Part shown: positions 6,951-14,058 of the stretch, piece by piece | Layout of the letters: each line of letters begins with the position of its first letter | Position numbering within the stretch: the first letter of the stretch is position 1 | Source: a bacterium | GTDB lineage: Bacteria; Bacteroidota; Bacteroidia; Flavobacteriales_D; Crocinitomicaceae | Direction of reading: 5' to 3' | Assembly (NCBI GenBank): GCA_024742305.1 | Contig: JANSYQ010000029.1 | Location: forward strand, 1 to 42,456 | DNA: 42,456 nucleotides | Translations under genes and position numbers: made by a program | Notes under the pieces: generated by a model | Seen by the model: the letters and a program-made list of their open reading frames with translations, nothing else | Told to the model about the DNA's origin: nothing | The model's database searches: none

Positions 6951-8914
6951 AAATAAGCAATTGGAACAATCGTCCGGTGGTGGAAAATGCGACGCTAATT
7001 CCATTCAAAAGAGGAGAAAAAACTCCTTCCAATTATTGCATGCGCGGTAATGGAAGAAGCTACGGAGACGCATCGTTACAGCACACAATAATCGACTGTA
7101 CTATCAACCGACAAACGATGGAACTCAAGGGTGACATTCTCACCGCAAGCGCCGGATTTACCGTAACAGATATTCTCAATTTTTGTATTCCGAAAGGATA
7201 TATTTTACCCGTAATTCCCGGCACGCAACATGCCACAGTTGGAGGAATGATTGCCGCCGATGTACACGGTAAAAATCACGAACAAAATGGGACGCTCGGA
7301 CGCTGGATTGAGTCCATAGAAATACAAAACCAACAAGGCGAAATTGTCGTTTGTAGTCCAACAATAAACACGGATTTATTTCAACTAACCATCGGTGGAT
7401 TGGGACTAACAGGGATTGTTATTTCCGCAAAATTCAAATTAAATCCGCTTAATACAGTAACATTTGAGCAAAAAGTAAGCAAATTCCCATCTTTAGAAGC
7501 TTTGCTAGAGGCATTGGAATTAAGCGTCGCGAGTCACAAAACGGGCTGGTTTGATTTCTTCCAAATGGACCAATTTCTCCTCTTGGAAAACGCGCCCAAA
7601 GGAGGTCTTACTGTACCCTCAGATTTTCAATTGCGAAAAGCAAAATTGAAGGTTCCTTTTAAGTCTTTGCCATTTGTGCAACCGGCACTCATGAAAATCT
7701 ACAACAAGCGATATGCAAGAAAGCTGCTGAAGCACAAAAAAGACGTTTGGATCGATGAAGTTCTCTTTCCACTGGACGCCATTTCCAACTGGAATTATTT
7801 GTACGGAAAACAAGGATTTTACCAATTGCAATTCTCTTTTCCTAAGGAGGGAATTTCAGATAAAATGAAAACCATTATCCTAAGAATACTCGAGTCGAAA
7901 TTTGTTCCAGTTTTAGCGGTGGTGAAACATCATGGAGAAATGGAATCACCCGGAACGCTCTCCTTTGTACAACCGGGTTTTTCTTTCGCTTTCGACTTCG
8001 TCTACAAAAAAGGGCTGGTAGATTTTCTCCGCGAATTAAATGAGGAAATCGCTGATCTAGGTGGGCGCGTATATCTTGTGAAAGATGCCGTAATGAATGG
8101 AGAAACGTTTGAGAAAATGTATTCCGAAGCTGAAGAATTTAAGGCACGGCTTTCCAAGTATAACGACGGATCGATACAATCACTTCTCTCCAATCGCATT
8201 AATTTAACGACCAGTATGAATCAACGTTTCTTGATTATCGGTGCCAATTCGGATATCGCTCAGGCATGCATCCCTCACTTTGAAAAAGGTGGAGCGCAAC
8301 TTATTCTCGGCACTCATAAGCCAAATGAGCTTAAAGACAGTGGTCATGAAGTCGTGGAAATCGACGTAACGCAACCCGAGGCAGCTATTGAGAAGATTGC
8401 CTCCTTGCAGTTTGATGGCGTTTTGTACGCCGCCGGAAGTCTTCCAGAGAACGAAGAAGCGTTATTTGGTACAGCGGCAGATAAAACAATAGCGGTCAAC
8501 TACACGGGTGCGGTTCGGATTCTTGGCGTCATTGCGAAGAAGTTCATCGAGCAGCAAAAAGGAACCATCGTTGGAATAAGTTCTGCAGGTGCCGTGCGTG
8601 GTAAGACTACCAATATCGTTTATGGTTCGGCAAAAGGTGGTTTTGATCACTATCTCGCCGGATTGCGTCAGTACTTGCACCCCAAGGGCGTTCGAGTAGT
8701 TACCATACGTCCGGGCTTTGTTGCCACCAAAATGACGAAAGGGCTGAATCTGCCTGAAAAACTAACGGCAAGCGCTGATGAAGTGGCTAAAACGATTGTC
8801 AAACATGCACTCAAAGGAAATCGAAACATCGTATATACAAAATCCATTTGGCGACCGATCTCCTGGATTATTCGCAACGTTCCTGAGCCCATTTTCAAAC
8901 GTAGACAACTATGA
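6947..8914 (+). CDS. DprE1-DprE2 fusion: polyprenyl-phosphoryl-ribose 2'-epimerase
   Basis: One 655-codon open frame joins two enzymes normally encoded separately. Residues 1-423 are a DprE1-type FAD oxidase: RGNGRSYGDAS (33-43), PGTQHATVGG (91-100) and ADVHGKN (104-110) are its FAD-binding signatures. Residues 424-655 are a DprE2-type short-chain reductase: GANSDIA near its start binds NAD(P)H, and a conserved serine with YGSAK supplies the catalytic Ser-Tyr-Lys. Together they would oxidise polyprenyl-phosphoryl-ribose at C2' and reduce the keto intermediate to the arabinose form. The DprE1 part ends SLLSNRINL, just where free DprE1 proteins end, and DprE2 begins at Met424 (ATG 8216) three codons later, so there is almost no linker. 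The other operon junctions are 4-bp overlaps; here an ATGA also exists at 8216-8219 but its TGA is in another frame. A real fusion or a single-base sequencing error are both possible. Confidence 0.85.
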   Translation: MKISNWNNRPVVENATLIPFKRGEKTPSNYCMRGNGRSYGDASLQHTIIDCTINRQTMELKGDILTASAGFTVTDILNFCIPKGYILPVIPGTQHATVGGMIAADVHGKNHEQNGTLGRWIESIEIQNQQGEIVVCSPTINTDLFQLTIGGLGLTGIVISAKFKLNPLNTVTFEQKVSKFPSLEALLEALELSVASHKTGWFDFFQMDQFLLLENAPKGGLTVPSDFQLRKAKLKVPFKSLPFVQPALMKIYNKRYARKLLKHKKDVWIDEVLFPLDAISNWNYLYGKQGFYQLQFSFPKEGISDKMKTIILRILESKFVPVLAVVKHHGEMESPGTLSFVQPGFSFAFDFVYKKGLVDFLRELNEEIADLGGRVYLVKDAVMNGETFEKMYSEAEEFKARLSKYNDGSIQSLLSNRINLTTSMNQRFLIIGANSDIAQACIPHFEKGGAQLILGTHKPNELKDSGHEVVEIDVTQPEAAIEKIASLQFDGVLYAAGSLPENEEALFGTAADKTIAVNYTGAVRILGVIAKKFIEQQKGTIVGISSAGAVRGKTTNIVYGSAKGGFDHYLAGLRQYLHPKGVRVVTIRPGFVATKMTKGLNLPEKLTASADEVAKTIVKHALKGNRNIVYTKSIWRPISWIIRNVPEPIFKRRQL

Positions 8915-9504
8915 AAGGAGTAAAACTCGCGATATTGGATTTTGACGGTACTTTGTATCGTGGCGACTCCATGCGCGACTTTGCTCGATTTTTAAATCCG
9001 GGGAGGTACTATTTTTCGCTCTTGAAATTGTTGTTTGTCTACCTGCAAGTACTCACAAATAACGCCTCGCGCGATGATCTCAAAGCACTTTTTCTCAAGT
9101 ACAATTTTCAAGGGTATTCGGAGCAAGAATTGAACGAAAAAGGTAAGAAGTTTTACGATAAATACGTGAAGAGATGCTATCCTTCGGCCTTGGAGTGGAT
9201 TGCCCGGGAACAGCGCGAGAATACCAAATTGCTGATTCTTTCCGGATCCTGTCCACCGTGGTTGCGTCCTTTTTCCAGAGCGTTTGGCGCGGACCTGATT
9301 TGCACGGAATTATCCTACGAAAACGATATCTGCACCGGCAAATGGATCGGGAAGAATATGACAGGCGAAGCAAAATACGAAGCTTTAAAGCATTATTTGA
9401 GTCAATTTCCGGAGGTCGATTACTCCATTGCCTTCGGAGATAAGAAAAGTGATGCAATTTCAGGTGCATTGGCAGATGAGTATCATCAGAATTACTTTCA
9501 TTGA
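8911..9504 (+). CDS. HAD-superfamily (class IB) phosphatase, probable sugar-lipid 5-phosphatase
   Basis: A 197-residue HAD hydrolase related to phosphoserine phosphatase. Motif I is DFDGT with nucleophile Asp10 and Asp12, motif II is ILSGS, and motif IV is FGDKKSD near the C-terminus. A short helical cap between motifs I and II marks subclass IB. It overlaps the DprE fusion by ATGA (8911-8914) and the glycosyltransferase by TTGA (9501-9504). In mycobacteria the polyprenyl-phosphoryl-5-phosphoribose made by the UbiA enzyme must be dephosphorylated before epimerisation, by an unrelated PAP2-type enzyme. By position, this HAD protein is the best candidate for that missing step. The substrate is inferred from context only. 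Confidence 0.85.
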   Translation: MKGVKLAILDFDGTLYRGDSMRDFARFLNPGRYYFSLLKLLFVYLQVLTNNASRDDLKALFLKYNFQGYSEQELNEKGKKFYDKYVKRCYPSALEWIAREQRENTKLLILSGSCPPWLRPFSRAFGADLICTELSYENDICTGKWIGKNMTGEAKYEALKHYLSQFPEVDYSIAFGDKKSDAISGALADEYHQNYFH

Positions 9505-10997
9505 AAACGTTTCATCAATATCGGTACGTCCTCTACGGTATTGTCGCGTTTTTGGTGATACTACGCTTCTTTCATTTGGATTCGGAGGTAGATGACCCAC
9601 ACGCGTGGCGCCAATACGATACCAAGCAATACATTGAAGGATATTATTACGATGACGTTCCGTTTTTGGAGCCAACCGTTTGTTGGATGGGACAGCACAA
9701 GACCCTCATTTTAGAGTTTCCCCTTCCGGAGTACATGGTTGCACAGCTCTTCAAGGTGTTCGGACCTAATTTGGTAGTTGCACGATTATTCTTCCTGACG
9801 TTTTTCGTTCTTGCTATACTCTACTTCTACAAATCGCTTCGACTTGTTTTTGATAATTACGTACCCGAACTAGCGACTTTTTTCGCAGGTGTTGTCCCAC
9901 TTTCCTTATTCTATTCAAGGGCCATTCATATTGATTTCTTCGTGATTTCTTTGGGGATGTCCATGCTCTATTTTTCCATGAAGGCCATTCGGAATCAACA
10001 TTTCGCATCGCTTTTAATTGCCGTTGCTTGCGGCTCGTTAGGAATGTTAATCAAAGCGCCATACATCTTCTATTTGGCGCTTCCGATTTTGTTTTTCGCT
10101 TATACCGAAGGGCGATTTAAGTGGTTAATCATCCGCGCCCCTTTGTTTTTAATTTCGGGCATACTGCTCTTCTTTTGGATTCAATATTCACACCGAGTGA
10201 ATGCTCAAATTCCCGATTGGGACTACATTCCCAACTTCAACAAGTTTACGGATATGTCGTATTGGTACTTCGGCACCTTACAACAACGTTCCGTTGGCAA
10301 CAATTGGATACTGATTGGCGAGCGAATTTTCGATGAAATTTTACGTGCAGCCGGAACATTCTTGGCAATTATCGGTCTGCTTTTTTATCGCAAAAACGCG
10401 GCTTTTAAGTGGTCGTTTCTGCTTTTACTGGGAACGATTCTTTACGTCGTTATTTTCTTCAACTTGAACGTAAAGCATAACTACTATCAACTTCCGTTTG
10501 TGCTCTGCTGTGCCTTGTTTATGGCGATGGGCGTTCAGTGGACTGTAGATCGTCTTCCTTCCACAAAAGCATCAAAAAACGTCTTACTTTTCTTGCTTCC
10601 TGCCCTTGTGCTGTTCGAAGGAATGCAATACGCCGAAACGAACTACTACACGAAGCATACGGAGTCAAGAAAGGTAGCTGAAGAAATACGAAAGTTCACT
10701 GATAGGGACGATGGCGTAATTGTTTGCTACGGTGGATTGACGCCGCAATGCCCATTGATTCTACAAGAGGCGCAACGTTATGGTTGGTCCATCCCCATTA
10801 ACGACTTCACCCCTGAAATAGCGCACAAACTATACAAGGAAGGCAGGGCAACGAAATTCGCGATTTACATTGGCGGCTACTTTCCCGAAGGTGATTTACG
10901 CAGCTTCTACGAATACATGATTGTCAAGAAATCGGTGCAAATTACTGACGAAGGCATGGTGCTGTATATGTGCGATTTGGATTTTTCGCAGCGTTAG
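9501..10997 (+). CDS. GT-C membrane glycosyltransferase (ArnT/PMT-like), predicted arabinosyltransferase
   Basis: A 498-residue protein with about ten to twelve hydrophobic helices and a C-terminal periplasmic domain (about 385-498). The first outer loop contains DDPHAWRQYDT (31-41), matching the acidic HxWRQxDT pattern of the ArnT/PMT-like GT-C family, whose loop acids bind the lipid-phosphate sugar donor. The start is TTG at 9501, overlapping the stop of the HAD gene, so translation is likely coupled. As the last gene of the operon it presumably uses the polyprenyl-phosphoryl-arabinose made by the upstream enzymes and moves the sugar to a periplasmic acceptor: glycan, lipid or protein. The acceptor is unknown. 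A similar logic is known for arabinosylation of pilins and Nod factors in proteobacteria. Confidence 0.8.
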   Translation: MKTFHQYRYVLYGIVAFLVILRFFHLDSEVDDPHAWRQYDTKQYIEGYYYDDVPFLEPTVCWMGQHKTLILEFPLPEYMVAQLFKVFGPNLVVARLFFLTFFVLAILYFYKSLRLVFDNYVPELATFFAGVVPLSLFYSRAIHIDFFVISLGMSMLYFSMKAIRNQHFASLLIAVACGSLGMLIKAPYIFYLALPILFFAYTEGRFKWLIIRAPLFLISGILLFFWIQYSHRVNAQIPDWDYIPNFNKFTDMSYWYFGTLQQRSVGNNWILIGERIFDEILRAAGTFLAIIGLLFYRKNAAFKWSFLLLLGTILYVVIFFNLNVKHNYYQLPFVLCCALFMAMGVQWTVDRLPSTKASKNVLLFLLPALVLFEGMQYAETNYYTKHTESRKVAEEIRKFTDRDDGVIVCYGGLTPQCPLILQEAQRYGWSIPINDFTPEIAHKLYKEGRATKFAIYIGGYFPEGDLRSFYEYMIVKKSVQITDEGMVLYMCDLDFSQR

Positions 10998-11034
10998 GGA
11001 GTAATTGCCTCCTTGTGACCTTGTAGTGAATCTC

Positions 11035-11697
11035 TTAAAGGTATTTATCCAACCTCGTCAACTCCAACTTCTCAATAGGGTGTTCGACGCCTTCCAATTT
11101 GTCAAATTTAACATTGGACAATTGATCTCGGATTGCTATTGTCTCGGTTTCGGTTACCATCGCATCTTTTTCTCCTAGTAAGAGATGAACGTGGCACTGC
11201 ACTTCAGATAAATTCACTTCATCTAATGGTGGATTCTCACCCATTGCTTCCATCATTGCGGCCGTATTTCGCATGTTAACCTTCCAATCCTTGGGTTGGT
11301 GCATACGCGATAGGTGGTCGGCAAACTTGGGCACTTTCTCCTCCACGATTTCAGGGTTGAGCATGCGAACCTCACGAGCGGCTATGTCAGGCGCCCAATG
11401 AAATTTTGTTCCGAGCGTTACTATTTTCGAAAACGTTCCCGGTGACTTAGCCTCCGTGTACAAAGCCACATATCCACCCATGCTGTAGCCGAAAACTAGC
11501 GGATTTTTGAGGGAATTCTCTTCCAAAAAAGCCGTAAGGTTTTCCGAAAAATTTTGAATGGATAACTCCCCATCTCGATGACCATGTCCCTGAAAGCAGA
11601 GCACATGAACGTCGAATTTGTCAGAAAGATGATTTTTTAATGGTTCCATTTGTCGGTCGGAACCCAGTGCTCCATGGAGCAGAACGATTGATTGCAT
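11035..11697 (-). CDS. Alpha/beta hydrolase
   Basis: A 220-residue alpha/beta-hydrolase fold protein without a signal peptide. LHGALGS near the N-terminus forms the oxyanion-hole region, GYSMGG carries nucleophile Ser72, GEKDAMV supplies the acid, and the His lies in VEHPIEK near the C-terminus, so the triad is complete. The substrate is not predictable; the size and cap are like MenH or esterase-type proteins. Its ATG overlaps by one base (TAATG) the stop of the small membrane protein upstream, so it is the last gene of a ybjQ-microprotein operon. It converges with the glycosyltransferase across only 37 bp. Confidence 0.85.
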   Translation of the reverse strand: MQSIVLLHGALGSDRQMEPLKNHLSDKFDVHVLCFQGHGHRDGELSIQNFSENLTAFLEENSLKNPLVFGYSMGGYVALYTEAKSPGTFSKIVTLGTKFHWAPDIAAREVRMLNPEIVEEKVPKFADHLSRMHQPKDWKVNMRNTAAMMEAMGENPPLDEVNLSEVQCHVHLLLGEKDAMVTETETIAIRDQLSNVKFDKLEGVEHPIEKLELTRLDKYL

Positions 11698-11843
11698 TAT
11701 TTGTTTCTTTTTTCAAAATGATTTTTACGTTCTTCAAGAATTCCTTTTACACGAAGGACTATAGCAAGAATTACACCACCTCCAGTTAAAATACAAGCTA
11801 GAATAAGGATCACTTCAATAAACCTTGTGCCACTTAGAATCAA
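11697..11843 (-). CDS. Single-helix microprotein, paralogue 3 of 3
   Basis: A 48-residue protein of unknown function, read from a TTG start at 11843; an in-frame stop lies just upstream and there is no ATG. One hydrophobic helix (about residues 9-30) is followed by a charged tail ending in FEKRNK. The tail FEKR(D/N) and the overall layout match the two microproteins upstream (starts at 11993 and 12134), so the three are tandem paralogues, this one the most diverged. Its stop overlaps the hydrolase start by one base. Short length is offset by conserved sequence, tight spacing and paralogy. Confidence 0.6.
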   Translation of the reverse strand: MILSGTRFIEVILILACILTGGGVILAIVLRVKGILEERKNHFEKRNK

Positions 11844-11855
11844 AATGAAATGGGT

Positions 11856-11993
11856 TTAATTATCTCTTTTTTCAAATGTTTCTTTTCGCTTTTCTTGCGC
11901 TCTTTTTCCTATTAGGACGAGTATAACGACCACCACAGCTATCCCCAGTATGGGAAATAGGATGGACAAATTAATAATCGCGCCGATGCTCAT
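11856..11993 (-). CDS. Single-helix microprotein, paralogue 2 of 3
   Basis: A 45-residue protein of unknown function with one transmembrane helix (about 7-29) and a basic/acidic cytoplasmic-type tail, KRAQEKRKETFEKRDN. The final eight residues, ETFEKRDN, are identical to those of paralogue 1, and the lengths are equal. It starts three bases after the stop of paralogue 1 and ends 12 bases before paralogue 3. A role as a small membrane-anchoring or modulating subunit for a neighbouring operon product is possible but only inferred. Confidence 0.7.
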   Translation of the reverse strand: MSIGAIINLSILFPILGIAVVVVILVLIGKRAQEKRKETFEKRDN

Positions 11994-11996
11994 GGA

Positions 11997-12134
11997 TCAA
12001 TTATCTCGTTTTTCAAAGGTCTCTCTTTCCTTTTCCTGCACACGTTTGATGATCAACCAAATGATTAATCCTAAAAAGCCAAGAATGATGAAAATGGGAA
12101 TAAGCACGGCAGCAAGAGCGAATAAAAGGTTCAT
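11997..12134 (-). CDS. Single-helix microprotein, paralogue 1 of 3
   Basis: A 45-residue protein of unknown function. A long hydrophobic helix (about 2-29, ending in WLIIKR) is followed by VQEKERETFEKRDN, a charged helical tail nearly identical in its end to paralogue 2. The ATG (12134-12132) overlaps the stop of ybjQ as ATGA, indicating translational coupling. Equal length and conserved tail with the next gene show tandem duplication and argue strongly that these short frames are real genes. Confidence 0.7.
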   Translation of the reverse strand: MNLLFALAAVLIPIFIILGFLGLIIWLIIKRVQEKERETFEKRDN

Positions 12135-12445
12135 GACAATTTCACGGCGGTACCGTATGCCAAAATTTCAGAGGCTCCTTGCATGATGGTGCTCGTCGTG
12201 AAACGTACATTAACAACGGCGTCTGCGCCTAATTTCTCTGCGTCTTGCGTCATTCGTTGCAAGGCTTGCTCACGTGACTCGGCCTGAAGTTTGGTGTATC
12301 CGTCAATCTCTCCTCCAACGATATTTTTCAATCCTGCCAGCATATCGCGCCCAACATTTCGAGCTCGAACAGTGCTTCCGCGGCAAATGCCGACAATTTC
12401 TGTGATTTCTTTTCCTGGAACAGTCTCTGTAGTGGTAACAATCAT
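12131..12445 (-). CDS. YbjQ-family (UPF0145, putative heavy-metal-binding) protein
   Basis: A 104-residue cytoplasmic protein of the YbjQ/UPF0145 family, which forms pentameric rings; a metal-binding role has been suggested but the function is not established. Characteristic segments are the N-terminal TTTETVPGKEI, GICRGSTVRARN and the AEKLGADAVVNVRF region followed by a C-terminal YGTAVKL strand. It is full length for the family. Downstream it overlaps a microprotein by four bases, forming an operon with three microproteins and a hydrolase; the cupin gene upstream lies 60 bp away on the same strand and may belong to it. Confidence 0.88.
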   Translation of the reverse strand: MIVTTTETVPGKEITEIVGICRGSTVRARNVGRDMLAGLKNIVGGEIDGYTKLQAESREQALQRMTQDAEKLGADAVVNVRFTTSTIMQGASEILAYGTAVKLS

Positions 12446-12505
12446 AATTCTGTGTTTACGAACTTGAAAATACGAACTTCCATTGGTATTTCCATACTTT
12501 GATGA

Positions 12506-12910
12506 CTACTCCCTTTCGGTGAAAATCCGATCCTTCCCATCGAACATAGGCGTTTGCGTAGAAAGTACTTTCAATGGTTTGTGCGATGTCACTTCCAAAA
12601 CGGCGTGCTTCGTTCCTTCGGGAATATTAATGAAATCGCCTTTTTTGATGGTAAATTCTTCGTCATTTAAGGTCATTCGTGCTTTTCCCTCAAGTACCAC
12701 GATGTTTTCTGTATGCGAGGCATGATAGTGTTCCGCGACACTTTCCTTCACCCAAATTATGTAGGTGGAATGTAAGTCGTCTTCGGCAATTTTCAGTACG
12801 TGGATGTTGTCGTATTCACCCGTTGGCTCGTAATCTTTGAGGGATTTGTGTTCTTGGGAGAAAGATGAAAAAATGAAAAGACAAAAGAGTAAAGACAGGA
12901 TGATTTTCAT
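12506..12910 (-). CDS. Exported cupin-domain protein
   Basis: A 134-residue protein with an N-terminal signal peptide (about 1-19, ending FSSFSQ) and one cupin domain. Cupin motif 1 is visible as HYHASHTENIVVLEG with His61, His63, Glu69 and Gly75, motif 2 as GDFINIPEGTKH with Gly91, Pro97, Gly99 and His102. A mononuclear metal site is therefore likely; the reaction is unknown. The export signal suggests a periplasmic role. It is transcribed divergently from the gene at 12993. The shared 82-bp region includes the palindrome TAAATC/GATTTA (12956-12971), a candidate operator for either gene. Confidence 0.82.
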   Translation of the reverse strand: MKIILSLLFCLFIFSSFSQEHKSLKDYEPTGEYDNIHVLKIAEDDLHSTYIIWVKESVAEHYHASHTENIVVLEGKARMTLNDEEFTIKKGDFINIPEGTKHAVLEVTSHKPLKVLSTQTPMFDGKDRIFTERE

Positions 12911-12992
12911 GATGGATGCTTTATCTTAAAATTACGAAATAGAAATAATTTCAGATAAATCTTTAGATTTAAAGCCATAAACACTATTCAAT

Positions 12993-13847
12993 ATGTCCCT
13001 ATCTGATGAAGAGAGATCAAGAATTATTGAGGAAGAGCAATTACGTAGCAGTATTCAAAAGGAGTTAAACCCATCGGCTAAAAAAAGTAAACTGATTGAA
13101 TTCTTGAACTCCAATTTGGGAATGTTTATTCTTTCTACTGTTATAGTGGGAGTAATATCTTTCGCGTACGATTACGTACAAACGGACTTGGAAGAGCAAC
13201 GAAAACAGAGTCAAATTGAAATCGAGAAAAAACGTGCTGAGCGTAAAGCCTTAGAAGAACGTATATTCACTGAGACCAAATTACGAGATGAAGTTCACCT
13301 TCGATTTAGCATCCTCGAAAAGATTAATGACACACTCGATAAAAACGAAGCCATGGATATCGACCTTGTTATTCACGGGAATTCTATAAGTGAAAAAATC
13401 AAGGCAAAGTATCTAAATTTTGGTTCGCTTTATCAAGAGTATAAAAACTGGAGTATTATAAGGTTATTACGTGAATATTGCAGAGTTGAACGCAATGAAA
13501 AAAACAAAAGTAATGCATTCAATGTCCTAGAATTGATATCTAAAAATCGAAAAACGATCAATGAGTTGAGTTTGAATTATCATGTTACGACGAGAGAAAA
13601 CAGAATTCTACCGAGAGGAGCGGTTATTTATGAGGATTATTTCCCCAAGAAAGATAAGTCAAACAAAAACATTCTCAACCCCAAAACTAGAGGATTCAAG
13701 TACTATACACGCTACTACTATTACGAGAACGGGAATCGCAAAGTATTACCTTTAAGCGACCAGCCGATAGGTAATATCTATGTTCTAAAGGATCAAGTTC
13801 CTGACTTGGTTCTCGCCATTAAAACTTTCTTGAAAGAATTTAAATAA
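12993..13847 (+). CDS. Hypothetical membrane protein with coiled coil
   Basis: A 284-residue protein I do not recognise. An acidic/basic N-terminal helix (1-41) precedes one transmembrane segment (about 42-59), then a strongly charged coiled coil (about 62-110, rich in E, K, R). The C-terminal half (about 115-284) is soluble and ends with a Tyr-rich segment (YYTRYYYYENG, around 238-248). Base composition is more A+T-rich than its neighbours, as seen in many AAA/AGT codons, which may point to recent acquisition. It is alone between a divergent cupin gene and the converging gcvP. Confidence 0.7.
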   Translation: MSLSDEERSRIIEEEQLRSSIQKELNPSAKKSKLIEFLNSNLGMFILSTVIVGVISFAYDYVQTDLEEQRKQSQIEIEKKRAERKALEERIFTETKLRDEVHLRFSILEKINDTLDKNEAMDIDLVIHGNSISEKIKAKYLNFGSLYQEYKNWSIIRLLREYCRVERNEKNKSNAFNVLELISKNRKTINELSLNYHVTTRENRILPRGAVIYEDYFPKKDKSNKNILNPKTRGFKYYTRYYYYENGNRKVLPLSDQPIGNIYVLKDQVPDLVLAIKTFLKEFK

Positions 13848-13848
13848 A

Positions 13849-13887
13849 AACCCCACTCTTCCGATAACTTTCAGAATGAGCGGGGTT
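13849..13887. terminator. Bidirectional intrinsic terminator (12993 gene / gcvP side)
   Basis: AACCCC (13849-13854) pairs with GGGGTT (13882-13887); CTC (13856-13858) pairs with GAG (13878-13880) after one mismatch. The minus strand runs from the stem into TTTTTATTT, so it works best for transcripts coming from the gcvP direction; it starts two bases after the stop of the plus-strand gene. Confidence 0.6.
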
Positions 13888-13940
13888 GGTTATCAATTAA
13901 ATACTCTGTTTCGTTGTCACCCTACTAAATCCTCCCTCAT

Positions 13941-14057
13941 ATCTCGACAGGCTCGATAACCGGGAAGAGGGACATCCGCAATGCACTTAAACATTCCGGA
14001 CTTCTCGATAAACTCGAAGACCTACACGTTCAAATCTCACACGCGAACTCTAAACTG
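13941..14057. repeat. Dispersed repeats next to the gcvP 3' end
   Basis: Bases 13941-13961 (CTCGACAGGCTCGATAACC core) are flanked by TCCCTC/GAGGGA arms, forming a REP-like hairpin, and match the element inside dnaE2 at 3106-3126. Bases 14031-14057 contain TCTCACACGCGAACTC, a relative of the GTGTGAG repeats at 2353 and 3055. No gene is present between 13888 and 14058. Confidence 0.55.
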
Positions 14058-14058
14058 C

